A program made the position numbers and the translations under genes. This document shows, in pieces, positions 16,055 through 22,516 of a stretch of 25,472 nucleotides of DNA (positions are counted from its first letter, which is position 1; every line of letters starts with the position of its first letter). Where the stretch lies: the NCBI GenBank assembly GCA_021795795.1, contig JAJYPA010000065.1, positions 1 through 25,472 on the forward strand, read 5' to 3'. The DNA is from Pseudomonadota bacterium. Its GTDB lineage: Bacteria; Pseudomonadota; Gammaproteobacteria; Halothiobacillales; Halothiobacillaceae. The notes beneath the pieces are model-generated. The model saw only the letters and a program-made list of their open reading frames with translations, had not been told where the DNA came from and made no database searches.

Positions 16055-16224
16055 AGAGTGAACGGGTGTACCTTCATGCCTATGACACAGTCAGCCAGGC
16101 AAGGGCGTCCATCATGGACTATGTGAATTGGTACAACAAATTCAGGCCGAATTCCAGCCTGAAGAAAAGAACCCCGGATGGGGTTTACAACGTGATGCTG
16201 CCGACGGTCAAACTGGCAGTGTGA
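16054..16224 (+). pseudogene. IS3-family transposase OrfB, C-terminal fragment
   Basis: The last 56 codons encode RVYLHAYDTVSQARASIMDY, then WYNKFRPNSSLKKRTPD and a stop, the standard C-terminus of IS3-family OrfB integrase-type transposases (the YNxxRPHSSL motif is clear). The DDE catalytic core that should precede it is missing; upstream sequence is unrelated and begins at a TATTTTGGACA terminal-repeat-like 11-mer. It is therefore a dead remnant left by nested insertion or deletion, not a gene. Confidence 0.85.
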
Positions 16225-16311
16225 GAACAGCAGGTGATCCACTTAAAAACAGGATTCCGCTGTTCAAACAACCGGAGCCAACTCTCCCTCGCGATCCTCT
16301 GAAAATTGGCC

Positions 16312-16761
16312 ATGGATATGGATATGCAACCCACCCCAGCTACTGACCATCAGCTACTATCGTCTTGGCTCGCCGTTATAGGGATGTTGACGATGTACTG
16401 GTCTCCGGTTGAGCGCCACATTGATCAATGCGTTCATTTTCTCCATGGAAAACTGACTCTTTCAAAAAAACAAAAGAAAAAGCCAACAAGGCTTGGCTCC
16501 AAGCTGGAGTTCATCAAGTGCAATATGCCGCCAGAAATTTTCGATCAGAATGGATTCGAATGCTTGGTAAATATGACAAAGGGTACTGTTCAAATTCGAG
16601 ACGTATGTGTTCATGGAGTGCTCAATTCTTACGATCACAGCAAAATTGAAATCGGCAAAATTGACGGCACCAAAGATGGACACCACATCACTCTTGTCCA
16701 AAATAAGTTTTCACGAAAGTTGTTTTGGACAGCATATTTGATTCAAATGCCGACGCTGTAG
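16312..16761 (+). CDS. AT-rich unknown protein, probably truncated at an IS end
   Basis: A 149-aa reading frame, distinctly richer in A+T than its neighbours, that I do not recognise by name. TDHQLLSSWLAVIGMLTMYW, then PVERHIDQCVHFL and VQIRDVCVHGVL look like conserved helices of a genuine soluble protein. The last residues (LFWTAYLIQMPTL) are encoded by TTTTGGACAGCATATTTG, a direct repeat found again at 16848-16865 that includes an IS3-like end, so the natural C-terminus has probably been replaced. The ATG at 16312 is followed by two more in-frame ATGs (16318, 16324); no strong ribosome binding site is seen. Base composition points to transfer from another source. Confidence 0.5.
   Translation: MDMDMQPTPATDHQLLSSWLAVIGMLTMYWSPVERHIDQCVHFLHGKLTLSKKQKKKPTRLGSKLEFIKCNMPPEIFDQNGFECLVNMTKGTVQIRDVCVHGVLNSYDHSKIEIGKIDGTKDGHHITLVQNKFSRKLFWTAYLIQMPTL
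16695..16731. repeat. Inverted pair of IS3-like ends inside the AT-rich gene
   Basis: TGTCCAAAA (16695-16703) and TTTTGGACA (16723-16731) form a perfect 9-bp inverted repeat. Including neighbours, the left copy is the exact complement of TATTTTGGACA. They start with TG and end with CA like IS3-family ends, and lie only 19 nt apart, too close to enclose an IS. Confidence 0.55.
16723..16740 (+). repeat. Direct repeat, copy 1 (IS3-like end plus flank)
   Basis: TTTTGGACAGCATATTTG occurs here and again at 16848-16865, exactly 125 nt apart. The first nine bases match the IS3-like end and the remainder would be flank, so the pair looks like a short duplication or the footprint of an insertion. Confidence 0.7.
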
Positions 16762-16845
16762 TGGGATACCACCCCGAAACAGGCTTGTAGAGCGGGATGG
16801 GAAGCGGTGGTTAGCAGGTTTAGCAGACTTGCCTGCACCAGCAGT

Positions 16846-16865
16846 TATTTTGGACAGCATATTTG
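16846..16865 (+). repeat. Direct repeat, copy 2, with IS3-like right end
   Basis: TATTTTGGACA (16846-16856) followed by GCATATTTG. The sequence just before it (CTGCACCAGCAGT and a GCAGG/CCTGC inverted pair at 16815-16837) resembles the subterminal part of an IS3-family right end. The transposase of this copy is absent. Confidence 0.6.
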
Positions 16866-16966
16866 TGATGGTAGGCACGATTTTCAAATTGACCTTGTTT
16901 CAAACGTAACTGATTGATTTATCTATAAGGACAAACCTGTCCAGCAAGCGTTTTGGACGGCAGTGA

Positions 16967-17170
16967 CACCACATTGAAAATTTCACCATTGACCGAGATC
17001 GTCTCGAAAACTCTGCGAAGGCTCTATCTGTATTACAGGAGCAGTGGGGTTCCATTGCTTCGGCGTTGTACGAGCATACAAAAATGGCTAACCAGGCAGT
17101 CGAGAGGGACTGCGCAAAAGCGCGCAGCCCCTTGGCTCCACGTTCGACATTTCCGAAAGGTAATCGGTAA
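16967..17170 (+). pseudogene. 3' remnant of an unknown gene preceding a GIY-YIG gene
   Basis: Frame from an in-frame stop at 16964 to TAA at 17168-17170 encodes about 67 residues without any start codon. The peptide (FTIDRDRLENSAKALSVLQ, WGSIASALYEHTKMANQAVE, then APRSTFPKGNR) looks like a real acidic helical C-terminus. Its stop overlaps the next ATG as TAATG, the hallmark of an operon neighbour. It is the surviving tail of a gene cut from its 5' part, probably at the TTTTGGAC-like junction near 16950. The original function is unknown. Confidence 0.5.
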
Positions 17171-17268
17171 TGTCGAACATTGTTTATATCCTGACGGATG
17201 ATGTGATGCCGAGACTGATCAAGATGGGACGGACTGTACACCGCTTCCGCGCTATATCATCTTTATGA
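17170..17268 (+). pseudogene. GIY-YIG-type nuclease, N-terminal fragment
   Basis: ATG at 17170 opens a 32-codon frame whose first 22 residues, MSNIVYILTDDVMPRLIKMG plus RT, match the start of GIY-YIG/T5orf172-type endonucleases (a VYILT strand, then an xxKMGRT strand carrying the conserved Gly-Arg). After GRT the sequence changes to unrelated residues and stops at 17266-17268, inside the start of the methyltransferase gene. The nuclease was thus cut at about 17237. AAAGG lies upstream and the start overlaps the preceding remnant's stop (TAATG), so the two were once an operon. Confidence 0.65.
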
Positions 17269-18044
17269 TGACACCTTCCTTTAAAGACCATTTTTCTGGT
17301 ATCGCGGACCGTTATGTTGCGTTTCGGCCACGCTATCCCGACGCACTCTTCGATTATCTGGCGGGTGCGCCTCGACGCAGGGAATTGGCGTGGGATTGCG
17401 CATGCGGCAGCGGACAGGCGACGCAGGCGCTGGCTGACCGTTTCATCTCGGTGATCGCCACGGATGCCAGCCAGTCCCAGGTCGCTGCCGCGCCGTCCCA
17501 TCCCCGCATTGATTATCGCGTTGCGCCGGCAGAGGAAAGCGGTCTGCCCTCCGGCTCGGCGGACCTTGTTACGGTCGCCCAGGCACTGCATTGGTTCGAC
17601 ATCGACCGGTTTTATGCCGAAGCTCGGCGGGTACTGGTGCCGGGAGGCCTCCTTGCGGTATGGACCTACGGTGTTTTGCACGTGGAGGACAGGGAAATCG
17701 ATGCCCTCGTCACCCGTTTTTATCGAGTTACGCTGGGCCCGTATTGGCCGCCGGAGCGGGAGTTGGTGGAAAAGGAATACCGGACCTTGCCTTTCCCGTT
17801 CCGCGAACGGCGGCCTCCATCTTTCCGGATGGAGGCGCTATGGTCCTTGCCGCAGTTGCTGGGTTATTTCCGCAGTTGGTCGGCTACCAGTCGCTATATT
17901 GCCGCACACGGCGACGACCCGGTATCTGCACTTGCCGATGCCCTATCGCTCCTGTGGGGAGATCCCGACCGCGTACGAGAAATACCTGGCCTCTGTTCCT
18001 GCGGGTGGGAGAGGGCTGAACGAGGCCCACTGAGGGCATGTTGA
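17265..18044 (+). CDS. Class I SAM-dependent methyltransferase (altered C-terminus)
   Basis: A 259-aa methyltransferase of the SmtA/UbiE-like class: SGIADRYVAFRPRYPDALF at the start, motif I WDCACGSGQATQAL (about 43-56), the acidic strand VIATDASQSQV, and the motif VTVAQALHWFD (about 104-114) typical of this family. Substrate unknown. The last residues are wrong: after VREI, the reading frame gives a cysteine-rich tail ending at 18044, whereas the frame starting with TGG at 17987 encodes WPLFLRVGEG and stops at 18019, the ending I expect for this family. A one-base loss near 17985 explains this. The core fold may still form. The start at 17265 overlaps the GIY-YIG remnant; ATG at 17268 is an alternative. 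Confidence 0.78.
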   Translation: MMTPSFKDHFSGIADRYVAFRPRYPDALFDYLAGAPRRRELAWDCACGSGQATQALADRFISVIATDASQSQVAAAPSHPRIDYRVAPAEESGLPSGSADLVTVAQALHWFDIDRFYAEARRVLVPGGLLAVWTYGVLHVEDREIDALVTRFYRVTLGPYWPPERELVEKEYRTLPFPFRERRPPSFRMEALWSLPQLLGYFRSWSATSRYIAAHGDDPVSALADALSLLWGDPDRVREIPGLCSCGWERAERGPLRAC

Positions 18045-18378
18045 TCAAGATTCCGACGGTGGTCCGCTCGGACGAGCATGTCCCTATCCTCTCGGGCGGC
18101 CCCTCGCGGCGGGCGGTGTGGCCTTTTCTGTCTATCGGTCCAGGTAGCCAATGCCGCAATCCAACCGCTTGATTCGTCCGCTTGTAACTTGTTGATCTGT
18201 AACAGGTGAATTTGTGGTGCTTGCGGACTTCGGGCGCTTGATGGGGAGCAATACCGGAGAGAAGAAGGGCCTGGAGAGAGAGGAATGTGCCGAAAGATGG
18301 GTCGGATGGCAGACCAGTGAAGTCCTCAGGCGTTTGCAGGAATCCGCGCAAACACGCGGGAACCGGCGCAATTCGCCA
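18045..18378. other. 334-nt stretch with no recognised gene
   Basis: No frame on either strand gives a protein that looks real, and no promoter pair or repeat stands out. It lies between the damaged methyltransferase and a minus-strand terminator and is probably flank left by rearrangement. Confidence 0.5.
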
Positions 18379-18410
18379 GAAAAAAACCCCAACCGAGAAC
18401 GGTTGGGGTT
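18379..18410 (-). terminator. Strong rho-independent terminator, minus strand
   Basis: AACCCCAACC (18385-18394) and GGTTGGGGTT (18401-18410) form a perfect 10-bp stem with a GAGAAC loop; on the minus strand it is followed by seven T residues (A run at 18380-18386). No intact minus-strand gene lies immediately upstream, but a tRNA/tmRNA-like 3' end does, suggesting it once served a stable RNA gene. Confidence 0.9.
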
Positions 18411-18417
18411 GGTGTAC

Positions 18418-18454
18418 TGGTGGTGCATTACGGAACCGAACCCGCGTCCGTTTT
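18418..18454 (-). other. Possible tRNA/tmRNA 3'-end remnant
   Basis: On the minus strand the sequence reads CGGACGCGGGTTCGGTTCC and then ends GCACCACCA just before the terminator. The first part resembles the T-arm entry of tRNAs and the 3' end of tmRNA (E. coli tmRNA has GGACGCGGGTTC), and the CCA is in the right place. However, the second half of the T stem does not pair and no matching 5' acceptor strand is found upstream, so no complete RNA can be folded. It may be a residual attachment site. Low confidence. Confidence 0.3.
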
Positions 18455-18565
18455 CCGAGCAAGATAGCAAAACTTGGCTGTAAAGGGCGCGAGTTCGAGT
18501 ATCTGGCCATTTGCGTGTACCGATGACCTCCGGTGCTGGAGGAGGGTTGGGCATGGTAAAACTCC

Positions 18566-18757
18566 GATGGATGTTGCTGGACTTGTGGGGATGGACCAGG
18601 CTTTCGTGAGTCGGATGATCAATCTCAGTACTTGGTCTCAAGCATCGTGGCTGCCATTCTGGACGAGACATTACCGCCGGAGGTGACGCTGTTCGATCTG
18701 GCATCGGGTATGCCACTGTGGGAGAAGCGATGGACACCGCTGAGTGCCAGGGGCTGG
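18566..18757 (+). pseudogene. Recombinase-associated HTH protein, broken copy A
   Basis: Fragments of the same family as the intact gene at 15204. One frame gives FVSRMINLST (compare YISRMVNLTT), then after a frameshift near 18630 another gives SSIVAAILDETLPPEVTLFD (compare DIVAAILDDAL and ITLFDLA) and MPLWEKRW. It is a diverged C-terminal half, not translatable as one protein, and runs straight into copy B near 18757. Confidence 0.75.
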
Positions 18758-19077
18758 TCACGCACCCCCAACGGGGAAACAGTCAAACCCAGACCTTGGG
18801 ACACCACGACCACGCCGCCGCAACTGGCGTTGGTCCGAGGTTATCGCTGGCAGGCCATGCTCGAATCTGGAGAAGTAGAATCGCTCAAAGAGATCGCCGC
18901 CAGAGAAGGGATCGACAACAGTTATGTCAGCCGGATGGTCAACCTAACCACGCTGGCGCCTGACATCGTCGCAGCCATCCTGGACCAAACCACATCACGC
19001 TGTTCGATTTGGCGGTTGATCCGCCAGCGCTGTGGGAGCAGCAGCGGGCAAGGTTAACCGCCGGAGTAGGCGAGTAA
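18758..19077 (+). pseudogene. Recombinase-associated HTH protein, broken copy B
   Basis: Closely related to the intact gene at 15204: TPNGETVKPRPWDTTTTPPQ, LALVRGYRWQAMLESGE, SLKEIAAREGIDNSYVSRMV and LTTLAPDIVAAILD align nearly residue for residue. The first 50 or so residues are absent. Near 18985-18990 about 10 bases are missing relative to the intact gene, shifting the frame; the continuation HITLFDLAVDPPALWEQQ resumes in a new frame and ends with TAA at 19075-19077. It marks a second, decayed recombinase-type element in the same place. Confidence 0.85.
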
Positions 19078-19213
19078 CTGGGTTCACCATGGGTTTGAAA
19101 TTAGCGCTATTTTTGGACAATGTCGGTTAAGGCCAACATTGTTGTTGACTTTCGTCAGTTCTAGTCATAATATCTGCAACATCTCAATAGGTAATGGATC
19201 GGGCGAGGCAATC

Positions 19214-19837
19214 ATGAGTGGATGCGGCGACTGGATGGACGATTACGGCTGGAAAATTCTTGGCTGCGCGGCGACGGGTGTCGTTGCCATGGTGGCTGCG
19301 CCGGTTTGGGCACCGGTTGGGGCGATTACAGCGGTAGGGGCCATGATCGGGGCGGGCGTCGGCGGGGTGGCTGGTGTCGCTTGGGGAGTAGTTTCTGACT
19401 CGGGTTCGGCGACGCGAGAGCAGGCGGCTGAACAGCGGGGGCATAATCAGGCGAAGGCGAAACACGAGCAGGAACTGCAGGAAATCAAGGCACGTTACGA
19501 GAAATATATCGCGCATCAACGCCAACAGGCATCGTACTGGGATTTGATACTGGCTTTGTATAGTGTGGGCTTTGCCACCTTACTGCATAGCAGGCGAACC
19601 GATCGCGAATCCCTTGCGGAACTCAAACAGTTCATCGGTGGCCTAGCGTCTGATGCCCTTCCGGAGGCTGTGTGTGTTGAGATGAGTGCGATTGAACAAG
19701 CAGAACCTGATCTCAAAACTGCTATGGTCAGAGCCCAAAAAGTGATGGCAGACCGTATGGAACTGTGTGACGAGGTGGTGGTCCTGCTGGGTGAGCAGGC
19801 AACCCGCGCTGACTGGCAGCAACTGCGATATGCTTGA
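19214..19837 (+). CDS. Glycine-zipper membrane protein with coiled coil (gene 1 of three)
   Basis: A 207-aa protein I do not recognise. Residues 14-60 are a long hydrophobic Gly/Ala/Val stretch (IGAGVGGVAGVAWGVV at its end) with GxxxG-type spacing, a glycine zipper able to cross or oligomerise in the membrane. A charged Gln/Glu/Lys coiled coil follows (about 66-105), then a short hydrophobic helix (DLILALYSVGFATLL, 110-124) and an acidic helical C-terminus. No secretion signal is evident. The start at 19214 (MSGCGDW) has GAGG 5 nt upstream; the longer reading from 19139 lacks a ribosome binding site. Gene 2 begins 10 nt after its stop. With two neighbours that also carry hydrophobic glycine-rich segments, a joint membrane complex is a reasonable guess. 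Confidence 0.75.
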   Translation: MSGCGDWMDDYGWKILGCAATGVVAMVAAPVWAPVGAITAVGAMIGAGVGGVAGVAWGVVSDSGSATREQAAEQRGHNQAKAKHEQELQEIKARYEKYIAHQRQQASYWDLILALYSVGFATLLHSRRTDRESLAELKQFIGGLASDALPEAVCVEMSAIEQAEPDLKTAMVRAQKVMADRMELCDEVVVLLGEQATRADWQQLRYA

Positions 19838-19847
19838 TGGGGGGAAT

Positions 19848-21518
19848 ATGACATCACGTACAGAGCAATTTCGCCGCCGCCAGCAAAAGCGGGCCGCGCA
19901 ACGGCAGGCTACACCGCTAGTGCTGCTGCCAGATGCCGGGACTGCGGCAGCCTTGGCATCAGCCGAGGTCGACAATGCTTTCGTGGACCGCCCGGTTTTT
20001 CTGGATCGATTCGAGATACAGGCGGACATGAGTACGCAGGATCCGGCGTCGCTGCTGGCGGAACTAGCGGCGCACTACCAGAATGACAAGGTTGCCGATG
20101 CCATGCTCAGCACACGCACGCAAATCATGGATCAGATTGCTGGTGCTTTTGGCCTGGGCAAATTGGTAGGGCTGGTCGATCGCAAGGGAGGGTACGTCGA
20201 TACGGTCCACAATGTGCGGCAAGGAGTCTATGCGACTGAACTTGAACGACATCGATACGAATTGCGGGGTGAGTATGATGCCGTTGGTGCCGCTTACCGT
20301 ACTCATCCGAATTACATTGCAAAAGGTCGTGCGGCGAAGCAGAAATTTGAATTCGGCAAGTTGTTTGATGAGTATACCGGGGAGCGGTTTCGGCCGTCTG
20401 ATGTACATCACAAGCAGCGACGGCCCACGATAGATCACATCAAATCCGTAAAGTCGACCCACAACGATGCAGGCCGGGTACTGGCTGAAGTGGATGGGGT
20501 CGAGTTGGCAAATCAGGATTCCAATCTCGCAATCACCAGTAAGACGGTCAACAGCGCAAAACGCAGTGATCAACCGGTTGAGTTCGGTAAGCGACTCGCA
20601 GAGGGTGCAAGCCCCCGTCGCGCGGACATTGAAAGGCTAGAAGCCTCGTCAACGACGCTATCAGAGCGTGAGCGAAAAAACTTGACGAAATTGAAGGTAC
20701 TGGAAGCGGTTGACGTGGAAAGGCTAGAGCGGCAGGAACAAAGAGCAACTCAGGCCATGGATACGCAAATCAATGATGCCTACTACGGGAGCAATAAATT
20801 TGTGAAAGCGGCCGGCAGTGCGGCTGCCACCGAAGGCGCGAAGACCGGTTTGCGCGAACTCGTGGGTGAGGTATTGCTGGAATTTCTCTCAGCTTCTTAC
20901 GATGAAATGATGGATGTTTGGAATAGCGGTAGGCAAGAAGCCAGTATTTGGAGGGAAATGACTGTCAGGCTGAAACGCATTGCATTGCGAACGGCATCTA
21001 AATGGGATCAATACATCGAGCGATTTATCGAGGGAGGCATCGCAGGGTTGCTGTCGAGCCTCGTGACCACACTCGTCAATGCATTCATTACCACTGTTCG
21101 TCGCGTGGCAAGAATGATTCGTGAAGGACTTGTATCTGTCGCCCGGGCGGTTAAGATTGTCCTGTTGCCGCCTGAGGATGCAGATAGGTCGACCGTGCTG
21201 CACGAGGCCACCAAGGTCATTGTAGGCGGTGCCATCATTATCGGAGGAGTTGCACTGGAAGAGCAGATAGACAAGATGTTGCGTTTTCTGCCCGGATTGA
21301 GTTTGATTGCGGACTCGGCAGCGCCCGCGATTGCCGGGGCCTTGACCGCCATGGTGACCGGCCTTGCAATCTATGGGCTTGATCGCCTGGATCTCTTTGG
21401 TGTTAATGAACTTGCACGGCAACGTTCGATCGGCGAAATGCTCGATCAGCGCGAGGAAGCGACCGTGGCGCAGATCGAACACATGCACAGTATGCTGATC
21501 GGAAAGGCAGGGGAGTAA
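19848..21518 (+). CDS. HNH-like nuclease with C-terminal membrane region (gene 2 of three)
   Basis: A 556-aa protein. Residues about 173-240 look like an HNH endonuclease fold: FDEYTGERF, then TIDHIKS (Asp196-His197), His205-Asn206, the DSNLAIT strand with Asn226, and TVNSAKRSD (Asn235, Lys238), the usual spacing of an HNH nuclease that lacks zinc cysteines. A charged coiled-coil stretch (about 255-305) follows. The C-terminal half has three hydrophobic, glycine-rich segments: about 396-415, 453-470 and 484-510. This suggests a nuclease tethered to, or released from, the membrane. The start at 19848 follows a G-rich GATGGGGGG; an in-frame ATG at 19830 is possible but overlaps gene 1. Its stop overlaps gene 3 as TAATG. 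The nuclease call is from motif spacing and is untested. Confidence 0.7.
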   Translation: MTSRTEQFRRRQQKRAAQRQATPLVLLPDAGTAAALASAEVDNAFVDRPVFLDRFEIQADMSTQDPASLLAELAAHYQNDKVADAMLSTRTQIMDQIAGAFGLGKLVGLVDRKGGYVDTVHNVRQGVYATELERHRYELRGEYDAVGAAYRTHPNYIAKGRAAKQKFEFGKLFDEYTGERFRPSDVHHKQRRPTIDHIKSVKSTHNDAGRVLAEVDGVELANQDSNLAITSKTVNSAKRSDQPVEFGKRLAEGASPRRADIERLEASSTTLSERERKNLTKLKVLEAVDVERLERQEQRATQAMDTQINDAYYGSNKFVKAAGSAAATEGAKTGLRELVGEVLLEFLSASYDEMMDVWNSGRQEASIWREMTVRLKRIALRTASKWDQYIERFIEGGIAGLLSSLVTTLVNAFITTVRRVARMIREGLVSVARAVKIVLLPPEDADRSTVLHEATKVIVGGAIIIGGVALEEQIDKMLRFLPGLSLIADSAAPAIAGALTAMVTGLAIYGLDRLDLFGVNELARQRSIGEMLDQREEATVAQIEHMHSMLIGKAGE

Positions 21519-22069
21519 TGGAGAAAGAAGCCTTGGCCGCCGTCTTTCTTCAGAACAATGAGACGCTTCGCAATACCTTGGCACGCAACGTTGCCGCCGG
21601 TCGGAATGCGCTGAATCTTACGCAACAGCAACTGGCTGATCAGGCACAAGTATCTAGAACTACCATCATTCAGATTGAGGCTGCGGAGGGCGACCCTCGT
21701 CTTTCGACGCTAGTCAATATTGCCCTGGTATTTGGATTGCCGACGGCGTTCCTGCTATTTGGTAAGGACGAAATATTGGTCGTCGCGGAAGCACCCAGCA
21801 GTCAACATGCTCAACGGATTCGAGAAACATTGACCGATGAAGATATCGCAAAAATGCGGCGTCTGCTCGGATCCGGCATTAATAAGAGTCAGGCAAAGGC
21901 GGCGGCCATTGGGGCATCCGCTGCGGGACTTTCCGGTGTGTCTGCCGCTTCTCTGGCAGGGGCAGCTATTGGTAGCCGAATTATGCCCGGTCTAGGCACG
22001 GCAATTGGCGGTGCAATCGGAGCAATTATTGCGGTAAGCAAACAGTTAAAAGATGAATCTGGTTCCTGA
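21518..22069 (+). CDS. XRE regulator with C-terminal glycine zipper (gene 3 of three)
   Basis: A 183-aa protein with an N-terminal cro/C1-type HTH (residues about 22-81: ALNLTQQQLADQAQVSRTTI, then a recognition and closing helix LVNIALVFGLPTAFLL). A hinge follows, then a Gly/Ala-rich hydrophobic segment (128-172) containing AAAIGASAAGLSG and GTAIGGAIGAIIAV, a classic glycine zipper like those in membrane-inserting or pore-forming peptides. A DNA-binding domain fused to such a segment is unusual. It could regulate the operon from the membrane, or act as the antitoxin or sensor of the two upstream proteins. The start has GGGGAG upstream and overlaps gene 2 (TAATG), so it is certainly in the same unit. 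Confidence 0.85.
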   Translation: MEKEALAAVFLQNNETLRNTLARNVAAGRNALNLTQQQLADQAQVSRTTIIQIEAAEGDPRLSTLVNIALVFGLPTAFLLFGKDEILVVAEAPSSQHAQRIRETLTDEDIAKMRRLLGSGINKSQAKAAAIGASAAGLSGVSAASLAGAAIGSRIMPGLGTAIGGAIGAIIAVSKQLKDESGS

Positions 22070-22108
22070 GTGTGATCACCGGATTTGATGGCCTGATTTT
22101 CAGGTTGG

Positions 22109-22273
22109 ATGATGGGTTGGTGGCTTGATCATGGCGAGCGACGACCAGATTCGAGCCCTGTTCCAACTTTCAACGAGTTGGATCGCGAATGGGGTTGGGA
22201 TCGTCGGAATGAAAACGTGCCACCCTCGGTGTTGCGGCAGATGCCTGAAGTGCAGACCGACCCTGTCCGATGA
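22109..22273 (+). CDS. Possible 54-aa small protein
   Basis: An ATG-started frame (second in-frame ATG at 22112) encoding a tryptophan- and acid-rich peptide: GWWLDHGERRPDSSPVPTF, then NELDREWGWDRRNENVPPSV and a TGA. Composition is protein-like rather than random, but there is no strong ribosome binding site (only AGG in TCAGG), and no family is recognised. It could be a remnant of a longer gene or an unused frame between the three-gene unit and the IS66 scrap. Confidence 0.25.
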   Translation: MMGWWLDHGERRPDSSPVPTFNELDREWGWDRRNENVPPSVLRQMPEVQTDPVR

Positions 22274-22369
22274 CGGGATTTTCGTTATCCGCTGATAGAG
22301 GTCATGGGTGGGTTACTGCGTAACAAGGTGTCCGGGTGCCAATGGCCAACAGTTTTGACCTGGTTTCTG

Positions 22370-22509
22370 GCCGCTCATTTTGCCCCAGATCAGAAGCGGC
22401 CTTGCGTGTATTTCTGAACGATCCGGAAGTACCCCCTGGATACCAATCATCTGGAACGTGCCCTGCGGGTGATTCCCATGGGAAAAAAGAATTGGAATTT
22501 CTGCTGGAC
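22370..22509 (+). pseudogene. IS66-family transposase fragment (frameshifted)
   Basis: Two frames together give the IS66 TnpC C-terminal signature: FLNDPEVP in one frame, then LDTNHLERALRVIPMGKKNW and NFCWT in the next. The join lies in a five-C run (22432-22436), one C longer than a continuous frame would need. The fragment ends at about 22509, where the usual continuation after the tryptophan is lost and the end of the minus-strand gene begins. It is a dead scrap whose far end coincides with the 3' side of the 901-aa gene. Confidence 0.85.
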
Positions 22510-22516
22510 CCCGACC

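Noticed and set aside
18418..18454. A functional tRNA or tmRNA gene
   Set aside because: The 5' acceptor strand and the second half of the T stem are missing; only a 3'-end-like piece is visible.
17884..18510. 208-aa minus-strand frame
   Set aside because: It runs through the terminator hairpin and the tRNA-like remnant and opposite the methyltransferase. Its product has no protein-like pattern.
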